Of a stretch of 64,000 nucleotides of DNA, positions 41,017 through 50,426 are shown piece after piece. Origin of the DNA: Trebonia sp963771985 (GTDB lineage: Bacteria > Actinomycetota > Actinomycetes > Streptosporangiales > Streptosporangiaceae). The DNA lies in assembly GCA_963771985.1 (NCBI GenBank), contig CAVYVO010000003.1:496001-560000 (forward strand), given 5' to 3'. The position numbers were made by a program, and so were the translations under genes. Each line of letters opens with the position of its first letter. The stretch's first letter is position 1. The notes beneath the pieces are model-generated. The model was not told the DNA's origin and did not search any database. It saw nothing but the letters and a program-made list of their open reading frames with translations.

Positions 41017-41852
41017 GTGCCTTGTCCGCCCGGCGGCACCGGGGCCAGCGTCGTGGCGGTCGCCGTCGTGGCGGCGTTGTGCACCCGGATGAGGTCGAGT
41101 GCGCGCCGCGCGTCCTGCTCGTCGATGGCCGACACCAGGTCCGCGTGCAGCCGGTAACGGTTGTCCAGGTACTCCGGCAGCGGCGCCTCGTCGACGGACT
41201 GCACCGACAGCGTGTGTGATTCGATCATCTCCAGCAGGCTCAGGTAGAACGAGCGCAGCATCACGCTGGGGCTGACCTCGGCTATGCGCGCGTGCAGCGC
41301 CCAGTTGGCGCGCAGGAACTCGTTCCCGTCCAGGGCGTCCGCGGCGGCGCGCATTCGCTCAAGACCCTGCCGCATCGCCTCGGTATCGCTCGCCGAGCGG
41401 TGTCGCACCGCGTCCTCGACGAGCAGCGGCTCGAGCGCATCGCGGATGCGCACGGCGTCCGCCACCGACGTGGCGTCGTCGTCGATGGCGAGCACGGAGT
41501 TGCCGAGCCGGACCAGCGGCGACTGGCGGCTGGCGAACAGCCCGCCCACGCGGCCCGCACGGACCGTGACAAGGCCCCGCGCCTGCACCAGCCGCAGCGC
41601 CTCGTTGAAGGTGCCGACCGACACCCCGCACAGCGCGCGCAGCTCGTCCTTGGTGCCCAGGCGGGTGCCGGGCTCGGCGCTGGCCGCGAGCTCGGCGAGC
41701 TGCTCGGCCGCTTGTTCCGGGCGCGTCGCCGTGGACGGCGCGCCGGGTAGCTGCCAGTCGCTGCGGCGGAACGCAGGTGCCTCAAGGACCACGGGTTCCT
41801 CCCCGCGTCGGGTCTCGGGCCGGTGGATCGTGACGTCGTGCGCCAGCAACAC
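41013..41852 (-). CDS. GntR (FadR-type) transcriptional regulator
   Basis: About 279 residues from GTG 41852 (TTG 41849 also possible). N-terminal winged helix (LGTKDELRALCGVSVGTFNE, ALRLVQARGLVTVRAGRVGG) and a C-terminal FCD helical ligand domain (RDALEPLLVEDAVRHRS, RANWALHARIAEVSPSVML, HADLVSAIDEQDARRALDLI) with the usual Asp/His metal ligands. It is divergent from the flavin reductase gene. Two near-identical palindromes in the shared region are its probable operators, and one touches its own start codon. Confidence 0.9.
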   Translation of the reverse strand: MLLAHDVTIHRPETRRGEEPVVLEAPAFRRSDWQLPGAPSTATRPEQAAEQLAELAASAEPGTRLGTKDELRALCGVSVGTFNEALRLVQARGLVTVRAGRVGGLFASRQSPLVRLGNSVLAIDDDATSVADAVRIRDALEPLLVEDAVRHRSASDTEAMRQGLERMRAAADALDGNEFLRANWALHARIAEVSPSVMLRSFYLSLLEMIESHTLSVQSVDEAPLPEYLDNRYRLHADLVSAIDEQDARRALDLIRVHNAATTATATTLAPVPPGGQGT

Positions 41853-41854
41853 TA

Positions 41855-41939
41855 AATCACCATGCTGATTTCTGGCAATCTCTTGACACGTGAGCGGGGT
41901 CACGCTCAGGCTGGGGTTCGTTAAACCACCATGCTGATT
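41855..41939. promoter_or_regulatory. Pair of GntR operators between the divergent genes
   Basis: AATCACCATGCTGATT at 41855-41870 is a 14-of-16 palindrome; AACCACCATGCTGATT at 41924-41939 is the same site with one change, 69 bases away. One site lies next to the regulator start, the other next to the flavin reductase start. TTGACA at 41883-41888 is a candidate -35 box between them. Repression of both genes until a pathway compound binds is the simple reading. Confidence 0.75.
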
Positions 41940-41949
41940 GGAGCTGGGC

Positions 41950-42471
41950 ATGCGTGACCAGGTGTTTCGCGATCTCATGGCCGCCGTCTGCGCCCCCGTC
42001 ACGGTCGTCACCACCGCCGACGAGGCCGGCCCGCACGGGGCGACGGTCAGCGCGTTCGCCTCGCTGTCACTGCGTCCGCCCCTGGTCACGGTGGCGCTCG
42101 ACCGCCGCTCCGCGCTGCTCGCCCGGATCCTCGCTACCCGCCGGCTCGGCGTGAACGTGCTGGGTTCAGGCGACGACGAGATTGCCCTGTGGTTCGCCCG
42201 GGCGGCGGGCGCGGACCGGTTCACCGGCGTGGCGTGGACGCTGGCGCACGGGCTGCCGCGGCTCGACCGCGCCGCCGCCTGGGCGGTGTGCGAACTCAAG
42301 CAGGTCGTGGACGGCGGGGATCACCTGCTGCTGATCGGCCTGGTGGTGCACGCGGAATCGCGCCAGGCCGCGCCGCTCGTGTACGGCCACCGGACCTTCG
42401 GCACGCATTCGCGGTTCGCGCACCGGCCGCGGCGGCCGATCGACGACACGATCGCCGCGTGCGCCCGCTGA
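41950..42471 (+). CDS. Flavin reductase (small component of a two-component monooxygenase)
   Basis: 173 residues from ATG 41950 (GGAGCTGGG upstream). Split-barrel flavin reductase domain: VFRDLMAAVCAPVTVVTTAD, GATVSAFASLSLRPPLVTVAL, LGVNVLGSGDDEIALWFA, and LLLIGLVVHAESRQAAPLVY with GHRTF at the end. It supplies reduced FMN or FAD to a partner oxygenase. The next gene encodes an acyl-CoA-dehydrogenase-fold flavin monooxygenase, the expected partner, as in HsaA/HsaB or HpaB/HpaC-like pairs. Confidence 0.92.
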   Translation: MRDQVFRDLMAAVCAPVTVVTTADEAGPHGATVSAFASLSLRPPLVTVALDRRSALLARILATRRLGVNVLGSGDDEIALWFARAAGADRFTGVAWTLAHGLPRLDRAAAWAVCELKQVVDGGDHLLLIGLVVHAESRQAAPLVYGHRTFGTHSRFAHRPRRPIDDTIAACAR

Positions 42472-42551
42472 CCCGGTAGCCGCTGCCCCGCCTTCCGTCA
42501 CACCGTCGCATTCGCCCAGATCTAACTGCAACGACGCACCAAGGAGAGCCG

Positions 42552-43794
42552 ATGGCCGCCGTAGACATCACATCCGACGCGACCTCGCAGGCGGCGACGC
42601 CGCCGCACGCCGATCCGGCGCCGACCACCGCGGAGCTGGTGGCGCGTGCCCGCGCGCTTCGTCCGCTGCTGGCGGCGAACGCGAGCCAGGGGGAGGCCGA
42701 CCGCCGGGTGGTGGAGGAGAGCATTCGGGCGCTCACCGGCGCCGGGCTGTTCAAGATCGCGGTGCCGAAGCGCTACGGCGGGTACGAGACCTCCGTCCGC
42801 ACCATGCTCGAGGTGTCCGCCGCGGTGGGCGAGGCCGACGGCGGCACCGCCTGGGTGCTCACCCTCGTCAACGTCTGCAACTGGCTGATCGGGCTGTTCC
42901 CGCAGCAGGCGCAGGACGATGTTCTTCGGCGCCGATCCCGCCGCCCTGGTCTCCGGCGTCCTGGCGCCGACGGCCACCACGGTCAAGGTCGATGGCGGCT
43001 GGCGGATCACCGGAAAGTGGTACTACAACTCCGGGTCCTGGCACGCGACGTGGGCCGGGCTCGGCATCCCGGTCACCGACGCGGACGGCGCGGTGGTCAA
43101 CCAGGGGCTGGCGCTCGTCCCGCGCGGCGACCTGGGCCTGGAGGACACCTGGTTCGTCGCCGGCATGAAGTCCACGGGAAGCAACTGCCTGGTCGCCGAC
43201 GACGTCTTCGTCCCCGAGCACCGGGTAATGCTGGTGCCGCCGGCCATCCTCGGCGATTACCCGAGCGAGAACCTGGCCAGCGAGCCGTTCTACCGCTCCG
43301 CGCTCGTGCCCGTGCTGGCCCTCGTGCTGGTGGGCCCGCAGCTCGGCATGGGCCAGGCGGCGCTCGACTACGTGATCAGCAAGGCCGCCAAGAAACCGGT
43401 CTCCTACACGTTCTTCACCGCGCAGGCCGATTCCGCCGGTTTCCAGCTGCAGATCGCGGAGGCGGCGCGGCTCATCGACACCGCGCGGCTGCACGCCTTC
43501 CGGGCCGCCGACGACATCGACCAGGCCGCCGCCCGCGGCGAGTACCCGGACTTCCTCACCCGGGCCAGGATCCGGTCCGACACCGGCTACGTCGCCGAGT
43601 GCGTGACCCGCGCGATCGACATCCTGCTGTACGCGCACGGCGCGGGCTCGTTCGCCGACGTCAGCCCGCTCCAGCGGATCTGGCGGGACTCGGCCACCGC
43701 GGCCCGGCACGCGGTCGTCTCACCGCAGGTCAGCTACGAGGTCTACGGCAAGGCGCTGCTCGGCGTCAAAGACACCATCACCCCGCTGATCTGA
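42552..43794 (+). pseudogene. Flavin-dependent monooxygenase (acyl-CoA dehydrogenase fold, HsaA-like), one apparent frameshift
   Basis: The start after AAGGAGAG opens an N-terminal helical domain (LVARARALRPLLAANASQGE, GLFKIAVPKRYGGYE). At QAQDDV near 42925 one surplus base moves the frame. The remainder, FGADPAALVSGVLAP, WRITGKWYYNSGSWHATWA and the C-terminal helices to DTITPLI, is continuous and well conserved. Joined length about 413 residues. With the flavin reductase just upstream, it would hydroxylate an aromatic ring ahead of ring cleavage. Frameshift may be an assembly error. Confidence 0.85.
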
Positions 43795-43818
43795 CCCGGA
43801 CACGAAAGGAACCGCGCT

Positions 43819-44679
43819 GTGCGCATCGCCAACCTCGCCGGCCGGCTGGTGCTCGTCACGCCCGACGGTACCGCGGCGCTCGACGTCGAGCGAGCCGGCC
43901 AGGGCCGGTTCTCCGCCGACCCGCAGGCGGTCTACGAAAGCTGGCCGGAATTCGCCGCCTGGGCGGCGGACATCGACCTGGTCGCCGCGGTACCGTTCGC
44001 GGCGGCTGACCTGGGCGCGCCCGCGCCCGCGCCGCGGCAGGTGCTCGCCATCGGGCTCAACTACGCCGAGCACGCCGCCGAGTCCGGCTTCGACGTGCCG
44101 GAAGAGCCGACCGTGATGTTCACCAAGTGGCCGAGCTGCCTCACCGGTCCCGTCACCGAGGTCGAGCTGCCGGACGGCGGCCACACCGACTGGGAGGTTG
44201 AGCTCGTCGCCGTTCTCGGCCGCCGCGCGTTCCGGATCGGCGCGGCCGACGCCTGGGACCACGTCGCGGGGCTGACGGTGGGCCAGGACCTCTCCGAGCG
44301 GATTCTGCAAGCCGCGGGCCCGTCCCCGCAGTTCAGCCTGGCGAAGTCGCTGCCCGGCTTCGGGCCCACCGGGCCGTGGCTGGTGACGCCCGACGAGTTC
44401 GACGATCCCGACGACCTGGAACTCGGCTGTTCGGTCAACGGGAACCAGATGCAGAAGGGCCGCACCCGCGACCTCATCTTCTCCGTGCCCGCGATGCTGG
44501 CCGCGCTGTCCCGGCGGCTGCCGCTGCTGCCCGGCGACGTCATCTTCACCGGCACCCCGTCAGGGGTCGGGCTCGGCCGGACTCCGCAGGTCTGGCTCGC
44601 CCCCGGCGACGAACTGGTCAGCTATGTCGCCGGCATCGGTGAACTGCGGCAGCGCTTCATCGCCGCGCCTCGCTCCTGA
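43819..44679 (+). CDS. Fumarylacetoacetate hydrolase-family protein
   Basis: 286 residues from GTG after GAAAGGAA. FAH fold: VLAIGLNYAEHAAESGFDVP, VMFTKWPSCLTGP, DWEVELVAVLGRRAFRI with metal-ligand glutamates, GLTVGQDLSERILQAAG, and DVIFTGTPSGVGLGR. Members hydrolyse or decarboxylate the products of aromatic ring cleavage. Between the monooxygenase and the extradiol dioxygenase it should process the ring-opened acid. Confidence 0.92.
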   Translation: MRIANLAGRLVLVTPDGTAALDVERAGQGRFSADPQAVYESWPEFAAWAADIDLVAAVPFAAADLGAPAPAPRQVLAIGLNYAEHAAESGFDVPEEPTVMFTKWPSCLTGPVTEVELPDGGHTDWEVELVAVLGRRAFRIGAADAWDHVAGLTVGQDLSERILQAAGPSPQFSLAKSLPGFGPTGPWLVTPDEFDDPDDLELGCSVNGNQMQKGRTRDLIFSVPAMLAALSRRLPLLPGDVIFTGTPSGVGLGRTPQVWLAPGDELVSYVAGIGELRQRFIAAPRS

Positions 44680-44702
44680 ACGACACCGAAAGGCAGACCA
44701 CC

Positions 44703-45626
44703 ATGGCCCTGCACCGCCTCACCCAGATCGTGATGGGCGTGCCCAACGTCGAGCAGACGGCCGCCTATTACGCCGAGTTCGGGCTCACCCCTGGTGAGAA
44801 CGGCACGTTCGCGACCGTCGACGGGGGCGAGCAGCTGCGCGTCGTCGCGTCCGACCGCCGGCGGCTCGTCCAGCTCGGCGTCGGCGCCGACGACCCGGAT
44901 GACCTCGACCGCGCCGCGGCATCGCTGGCCTTTCTCGGCGTCCCGGTCGAGCGCACCGCGGGCAGCGTACGCGCCGTCGACCCGGGCACCGAGATCACCG
45001 TCCAGGTCGAGATCGCCGGCCGGTACCAGCAGGAACCCACCCCCGCGCCGGATTACAACAGCCCCGGTGTCACCGCCAGGGCCGGCCAGCGCGCGCCGGG
45101 CATCCTGCGCGATCAGCCCGTCCGCCCCCGAAAGCTCGGGCACGTTGTGCTCGGCTCGACCGATCAGCAGCTCTCGCAGACGTTCTTCCAGCAGGGGCTC
45201 GGCTTCAAGATCAGCAACACGGTCCCCGGTCTTGCCGCGTTCATGCGCTGCTCGACCGACCACCACAACGTGCTCGTCCAGCAGGCCCCCGTCCCGTACC
45301 TGCACCACACCTCGTGGCAGGTTGACGACGTCAACGAGGTCGGCCGCGGCGCCAGCGCCATGCTGGCCGCTGACCCCGGCCGGCACGTGTGGGGCCTGGG
45401 GCGGCATCACGTCGGATCGAACTTCTTCTGGTACCTCAAGGACCCGGCGGGCAACTTCTCCGAGTACTACTCCGATCTCGACTGCATCATCGACGACGCC
45501 CTGTGGGAGCCGGGGGTATGGGAGGGCGCCCGCGGCCTGTACAACTGGGGACCGCCGCCACCGCCGTCGTTTCTCGCCCCGGAGGACCTCGCCGCCCTGA
45601 TGACCGGCGCCCACTCGCCTCGATGA
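44703..45626 (+). CDS. Extradiol ring-cleavage dioxygenase (VOC, type I)
   Basis: 307 residues, two VOC domains as in 2,3-dihydroxybiphenyl or catechol 2,3-dioxygenases. The C-terminal domain carries the iron ligands in order: histidine in KLGHVVLGS, histidine in YLHHTSWQV, glutamate in NFSEYYSD. It cleaves a catechol next to the hydroxyls with Fe(II) and oxygen. With the upstream hydroxylase pair and hydrolase this gives a full meta-cleavage unit; the starting aromatic is unknown. Confidence 0.9.
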   Translation: MALHRLTQIVMGVPNVEQTAAYYAEFGLTPGENGTFATVDGGEQLRVVASDRRRLVQLGVGADDPDDLDRAAASLAFLGVPVERTAGSVRAVDPGTEITVQVEIAGRYQQEPTPAPDYNSPGVTARAGQRAPGILRDQPVRPRKLGHVVLGSTDQQLSQTFFQQGLGFKISNTVPGLAAFMRCSTDHHNVLVQQAPVPYLHHTSWQVDDVNEVGRGASAMLAADPGRHVWGLGRHHVGSNFFWYLKDPAGNFSEYYSDLDCIIDDALWEPGVWEGARGLYNWGPPPPPSFLAPEDLAALMTGAHSPR

Positions 45627-45894
45627 CCGCCGAGCCGATTCCGGACGCCGCGGGCATCCACGGGCTAATGTCCCATTTTTTATCCCGAACGGTCGCGGCT
45701 GACTCCGGCACCGTCCACCTCTTAGCGGGGGAAGGATTCCGCGCGAACGGCCGGGATTGTCTCACGATGCGGACTCTGTCTCGCGATCTGAGACGAAATC
45801 CCGCCAGCCAGCGGGTCGACTGTGCAATCGACCCGCCGGGTGCGGGTGTGTCATGGTGGCGGTATGAAGGCGCGGAGAGGCGGTGTTCGGCGCG
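45627..45894. other. Gene-free interval with a short hairpin
   Basis: 268 bp without a gene between the meta-cleavage cluster and the two-component genes. GCGGGTCGA (45811-45819) pairs with TCGACCCGC (45828-45836) around an 8-base loop, a likely terminator and a relative of the palindromes at 57578 and 62630. A 26-bp stretch at 45682 matches one at 15082 with two changes. Confidence 0.7.
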
Positions 45895-46590
45895 ATGGCC
45901 ACGACGGTGCTAGTGGTTGAGGATGAGCGGAAGCTGCGGGACTACATCCGGTCATACCTGGAGAACGCGGGATTCACCGTCTTGTCGGCCGGCTCGGGCG
46001 CCGAGGCCATCACGATGGCGGCGGCCGCGGCGCCGGATCTGGTCATCCTCGATCTCGCGCTGCCCGACGTGCCAGGCGAGACGGTCGCCCGCGAGCTTCG
46101 CGCGGCGGGCGCGACGCCGATCTTGATGCTCACCGCGAAAAGCGCCGAACAGGACCGGGTCCACGGGCTCGAGCTCGGCGCCGACGACTACGTGACCAAG
46201 CCGTTCAGCCCGCGGGAGCTGGTCCTGCGCGTACAGGCGATCCTGCGCAGGGGCGGCCTCGCCGCCGGCCCGGAGGTCGCCAGCTACGGCGGCGGCGAGC
46301 TGGTCATCGACGAGCAGCGGCGCGCCGTGACGGTCCGCGGCGCGCAGGCGGAGCTCACGCCGACCGAATGGGGTGTGCTCGTGGCGCTCGCGACGGTCCC
46401 GGGCCGGGTGTACTCGCGGTTCGAGCTGATCAACAGGGTGCGCGGGTATGAGTTCGAGGGGTACGAGCGCACCATCGACTCGCACGTGAAGAACCTGCGC
46501 CGCAAGATCGAAGGCGAGCCCGGCAACCCGCGCATCATCCAGACCGTCCTCGGCGGCGGCTACCGGCTGGGCCTGTCCCGCGATGACTGA
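45895..46590 (+). CDS. OmpR/PhoB-type response regulator
   Basis: 231 residues from ATG 45895. Receiver domain: acidic pair VVEDERK, phosphorylated aspartate in LVILDLALPD (about residue 52), LMLTAKS and the lysine in YVTKPFSP. Winged-helix DNA-binding domain: ELTPTEWGVLVALATVPGRV, TIDSHVKNLRRKIEGEPGNP, and VLGGGYRLG. It overlaps the sensor gene by 8 bases. Targets unknown. Confidence 0.95.
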   Translation: MATTVLVVEDERKLRDYIRSYLENAGFTVLSAGSGAEAITMAAAAAPDLVILDLALPDVPGETVARELRAAGATPILMLTAKSAEQDRVHGLELGADDYVTKPFSPRELVLRVQAILRRGGLAAGPEVASYGGGELVIDEQRRAVTVRGAQAELTPTEWGVLVALATVPGRVYSRFELINRVRGYEFEGYERTIDSHVKNLRRKIEGEPGNPRIIQTVLGGGYRLGLSRDD

Positions 46591-47929
46591 GACCCCGCCG
46601 GGCGCGCCCGTGTCACCCCGGCGCGACACGCTCGCGCCGCGGCTCGCGCTGGCCTTCCTGGGGGTGGCGCTCGCGGCGATCGCGCTGCTGGCCGGGCTCG
46701 CGGCCGTCTTCATCGAAGCGGATGTGTCGTCGCAGGCCAGCCGCCAGCGTGCGGAGCTGGCCGGGGCGATCGCCGTGGGCGTCCGCACGGCCTGGGACCA
46801 GACCGACAGCTGGACGACCGCCGACATGACACCGGTCATCGAGCTGGCGCGGCAGGCCGGCGCGAATCTCCAGGTACACGACACCGCCGGCCACACGGTG
46901 GCATCCTCGCCCGATTTCGTCGTCGTGGGCCTGCCGCAGGACAGCATGCCCATGGCCGTCGGGCAGCAGCGCCTTGGCATAGTCCTGATCTGGTACTCCA
47001 ATTCCGGGCTCGTCAGCGACGCCGCGCTGCGGGCCGCGGTCCTGGGAGCCATCGCGTCGGCGGCCGGCCTGGCCGCCGTGCTGGCCCTCCTGACCGGCTT
47101 CGGTATGGCGCGGCGGATCACCGGTCCTGTCGCCCGGCTCATCGCCGTGACCCGGTCGATGACCGAAGGTAATCGCGCCGCGCGGGTCGGTGATATCCGG
47201 GCGCCGGGGGAGCTGCGCGAGCTAGCGGCGGCCTTCGACAAGATGGCCGACACGCTGGACCGGGAGGACCAGATCCGCCGCGACCTGGTGGCGGCCGTCA
47301 CGCATGAGCTGCGCACGCCGGTCGCGGTGCTCCAGGCGGGCCATGAGGCGCTGCTCAACGGCGTCACTGAGCCCACTCCCGCTGAGCTTTCCTCGCTGCG
47401 CGACGAGGTGCTGCGGCTGGCCTGGATGATCGACGAGCTCCAGACGCTGGCCGCCGCCGACGCCGCGACCCTGCACCTGGAGCGGCGCCGCTGCGACCTC
47501 GCGGGCATCGCGGATGCCGCCGCCGGCAGCCTGGCTCGCGAGTTCGAGGCGGCCGACATCGAGCTGGACCGGCGGCTGTCCGGCGTTCCGGTCCTCGCCG
47601 ACCCGCACTGGCTGCATCAGCTGATCACGAACCTCCTCACCAACGCGCTGAAGTTCACGCCGGCCGGCGGCACGGTCACCGTCAGCACCAGGCAGGCCGG
47701 AGCGGACGCCGTGCTCGAGGTCGAAGACACTGGTATCGGCATCCCGGCCGAGGAACTGCCGCGCGTCTTCGACCGGTTCTGGCGGGGGCGGGGCGCGGCG
47801 CGGGTCTCCGGCAGCGGCGTCGGCCTCGCGATCGCCGACGAACTGGCCCGGGCGCACGGCGGCCGCCTGACAGCCGTCAGCGCCGAAGGGCGCGGCACCA
47901 CGATGACGCTCACCCTGCCCCGCGCGTGA
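46583..47929 (+). CDS. Sensor histidine kinase
   Basis: 448 residues. Membrane helices at about 18-45 and 150-175 enclose an extracytoplasmic sensor of about 100 residues. Then HAMP (MARRITGPVARLIAVTRSM), H-box VTHELRTPVAVLQAG, N-box LLTNALKFTPAGG, G1 DTGIGIPAEE, F-box RVFDRFWRG and G2 GSGVGLAIADELA. All catalytic boxes are intact. It forms a two-component system with the preceding response regulator; the signal is not known. Confidence 0.95.
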   Translation: MTETPPGAPVSPRRDTLAPRLALAFLGVALAAIALLAGLAAVFIEADVSSQASRQRAELAGAIAVGVRTAWDQTDSWTTADMTPVIELARQAGANLQVHDTAGHTVASSPDFVVVGLPQDSMPMAVGQQRLGIVLIWYSNSGLVSDAALRAAVLGAIASAAGLAAVLALLTGFGMARRITGPVARLIAVTRSMTEGNRAARVGDIRAPGELRELAAAFDKMADTLDREDQIRRDLVAAVTHELRTPVAVLQAGHEALLNGVTEPTPAELSSLRDEVLRLAWMIDELQTLAAADAATLHLERRRCDLAGIADAAAGSLAREFEAADIELDRRLSGVPVLADPHWLHQLITNLLTNALKFTPAGGTVTVSTRQAGADAVLEVEDTGIGIPAEELPRVFDRFWRGRGAARVSGSGVGLAIADELARAHGGRLTAVSAEGRGTTMTLTLPRA

Positions 47930-48197
47930 ACCCCCAGCGGACGGGGCACCACATGGCCGCCTCGACTAAGGCACTGACAGGGTGGGGGGCGCCGCGTCGG
48001 GCCGCGGCGATTTGGGGGGCGCCGCGCCGGGGGCCGTATCAAGCCTGGCGCGGCGCCGTTCGCTGGCCGTCTGCTCCGGGGTTTGCCTACGGCCAGTCCG
48101 TCCTGACTATTGCCGGGGCATGTGCGCTCCTCGTGAAGCACCTATGGAGGCGGTATGAATACGCCGGCGCCGGAGGCGTCAGGCGCGCCGGCCGGTG
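47930..48197. other. Gene-free interval with a terminator-like stem
   Basis: 268 bp. GGCGCCGCGCC (48018-48028) pairs with GGCGCGGCGCC (48047-48057) around 18 bases, a perfect 11-bp stem suited to ending the two-component transcript and the converging moeA. Two copies of a GGGGGGCGCCGCG-type block (about 47984 and 48014) are also present. A 25-codon frame starting at 48155 after GGAGG exists but is not supported as a gene. Confidence 0.65.
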
Positions 48198-49475
48198 CTA
48201 ATCGTCGGCGGATAGCGGCAGCACCTCGATGACGGCGCCGGCGGTGAACTGGCCGAGCCCGATGGGAATCCGCCACCACGCCCCGGCGCGGGCGAGCTGG
48301 CTGACCGACCCGGCGCCGCGCCTGCCGGGCGTCGCCACCGCTCCGCGGGCCGCGTCACGGGCGAGGCTCACCGGCACCCACTCCTCGACCCCCGCGGGAG
48401 ACGCCCAGTCGCGGGTCAGCGTCGCCCGCCGTACCGGCTCCGCGCGCTCCCAGCCCTGGACGGCGGTGAGCAGCGGCATCACGAACAGCTCGAAGATCAC
48501 CGCCGTGGCCAGCGGGTAGCCGGGCAGCCCGACGGCGGGGACGGTTCCGGCCGGCCGGCGGTCGCTTGCCTGCCCGCGCTTGACGTGGCCCAGCAGCACC
48601 GGATGGCCGGGCCGGACGGCGGCGCCGGCCACGGCCAGGCCGCCGACCTGGGCGAGCACGGCGGCGGTGTGATCGCCGCGGCCGCGGCTCGACCCGGCGA
48701 TGACCAGCACGATATCAGTGCCCAGCGCGGCGTGCCGGATTTCCGCGGCCAGCACGTCGGGGTCGTCCGGCTGGATCTCGCTGACCGTCGGCCGGGCGCC
48801 GGCCTGCCGGCACCGGGCCGCGAGCATAAGGGAATTGCTGTCGATGATCTCACCGGGCCGCAGCGTCGATCCGGCCGGCCTGACCTCGTCCCCGGTCGGG
48901 ATGATCGCCACCGCCGGCTGGCGCGTCACCGGCAGCGACGCGTGCCCGGCCGCCGCGGCGGCGGCCAGGTCGGCGGGCCGGAGCCGGCGGCCCGCCGGGA
49001 CCAGGACCTGCCCCGCCGGGAAGTCCTCGCCCGCCGTGCGGACGTTGCGCCCGCGCGGGACAAGGGCCGCGCCGGTGATCAGCAGGCCGCCGTCCGGCCG
49101 CGGGCGGAGCCGCTCGCGCTCCACCACGGTGTCCGCGCCCGCGGGCAGGGGATCGCCGGTGTCGATCCACTCGAACGCCCCGTCCGGCACCTGGCACCCG
49201 CCGTCGCCGGTGACGCGCAGCGCGGCCGCGGCGACCGCGATGCCGTCCATCGCCGCGCAGTCCGCGCGGGGCGACGGCCAGCGCGCGGCCACCGGCGCGG
49301 CCGTCACCCGGCCGAGGCCGTCGCCGGCCGGCACCTCCTCCGCGACGGGCTCCGGCCGCCATCCGGCCCGCGCGCACGTGTCCATCCACAGCTCGTAGGC
49401 GAGCTTCGGGCTGGGGGGATCGCCGGCGGGTGAATCGCGCACGACCGGCTCACTGCCCGCGCCGGCCCCGCTCAC
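48198..49475 (-). CDS. moeA: Molybdopterin molybdotransferase MoeA-like
   Basis: 425 residues from a GTG that overlaps the fdhD stop (GTGA). MoeA marks: DCAAMDGIAVAAAA, the strand FEWIDTGDPLPAGADTVV, AIIPTGDEVRPAG, GEIIDSNSLMLAA, VIAGSSRGRGDHTAAVLA and GLPGYPLATAVIFELFV, where most MoeA proteins have GLPGNP. It inserts molybdate into adenylated molybdopterin. The overlap with fdhD links both to molybdenum or formate-dehydrogenase maturation, though no such dehydrogenase lies in this window. Confidence 0.88.
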   Translation of the reverse strand: MSGAGAGSEPVVRDSPAGDPPSPKLAYELWMDTCARAGWRPEPVAEEVPAGDGLGRVTAAPVAARWPSPRADCAAMDGIAVAAAALRVTGDGGCQVPDGAFEWIDTGDPLPAGADTVVERERLRPRPDGGLLITGAALVPRGRNVRTAGEDFPAGQVLVPAGRRLRPADLAAAAAAGHASLPVTRQPAVAIIPTGDEVRPAGSTLRPGEIIDSNSLMLAARCRQAGARPTVSEIQPDDPDVLAAEIRHAALGTDIVLVIAGSSRGRGDHTAAVLAQVGGLAVAGAAVRPGHPVLLGHVKRGQASDRRPAGTVPAVGLPGYPLATAVIFELFVMPLLTAVQGWERAEPVRRATLTRDWASPAGVEEWVPVSLARDAARGAVATPGRRGAGSVSQLARAGAWWRIPIGLGQFTAGAVIEVLPLSADD

Positions 49476-50342
49476 ACCGCGAGCCGGCCCGCGCCGGTGT
49501 AGACGTTCATCGACGGCCCCCGCAGGAAGCCGACGAGGGTCAGCCCGGCCTCCTCGGCGAGGTCGGCCGCGAGCGACGACGGGGCGGAGACGGCCGCGAG
49601 CAGCGGGATTCCGGCGAGCACGGCCTTCTGGACCAGCTCGAACGACGCCCGGCCGCTGACCACCAGCACGCACCCGGTGAGCGGCAGCTTGTCGTTGAGC
49701 AGCGCCCAGCCCACGATCTTGTCGACCGCGTTGTGCCTGCCCACGTCCTCGCGCACCGCGATGAGCTCCCCGGCGGCGGTGAACAGGCCGGCGGCGTGCA
49801 GGCCACCGGTGCGGGAGAAGACCCGCTGCGCCTCGCGCAGCCGGTCGGGCAGCCCCGCGAGAACCGCCGGGTCGAACCGCGTCTCGTCCGAAGCGAGCGG
49901 CGCGTGGGGCAGCACGCAGATGTCCTCGATGCTCGTCTTGCCGCAGACGCCGCACGCGCTGGTCGTCATGAAGTTCCGCCGGGCACCCGGTGTCACGGCC
50001 ACCCCCGGCGCCAGCCGGACGTCCGCGATGTTCCCCAGCTCGCCGTCGCCGTGGTCACCGTGGCCGCAGGAGACACCGTCGCAGATCTTGATCTCGGTGA
50101 TGTCGTCGGCGGCCGCGACCACCGCCTCGCTGACCAGGAAGCCGGCCGCGAGCTCGAACGTCGTCGCCGGGGGTGCGCATGGTCATCGTCAGCGCGGTCC
50201 CGTCCACCCGGATCCCGAGCGGCTCCTCGACGGCGAGCAGGTCCGCGCGCTGGTCGCTGCGGGCCGCGCCGCCGGCGGCCTGCCCGGCCTCGGCAGGCAA
50301 TGTCAGCCGCAGCACCCGCCGTCGTGCCGTACGTCCGGACAT
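49472..50342 (-). pseudogene. fdhD: Formate dehydrogenase accessory sulfurtransferase FdhD, one apparent frameshift
   Basis: The start MSGRTARRRVLRL and the conserved LAVEEPLGIRVDGTALTMTM, then RTPGDD are in one frame. The continuation FELAAGFLVSEAVVAAADDI is in the next. One surplus base near 50159-50162 separates them. The remainder is full length, with the catalytic CGVCGKTSIEDI loop, TGGLHAAGLF, EDVGRHNAVDKIVGWA, and VVSGRASFELVQKA. FdhD moves sulfur from a cysteine desulfurase to the molybdenum cofactor of formate dehydrogenase. The indel could be an assembly error. Confidence 0.87.
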
Positions 50343-50426
50343 GTCATCAGCGTACGCCGAAGCGCCGGGCCGCCGGCAGTCACTACCGGCCCGTTCGGAA
50401 TGTTGATCTGAGTGCTCGTGCCTCTG

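Noticed and set aside
48155..48232. 25-codon frame with a good ribosome-binding site (MNTPAPEASGAPAG...) before moeA
   Set aside because: Overlaps the 3' end of moeA on the other strand, has no partner or family, and is short enough to be chance.
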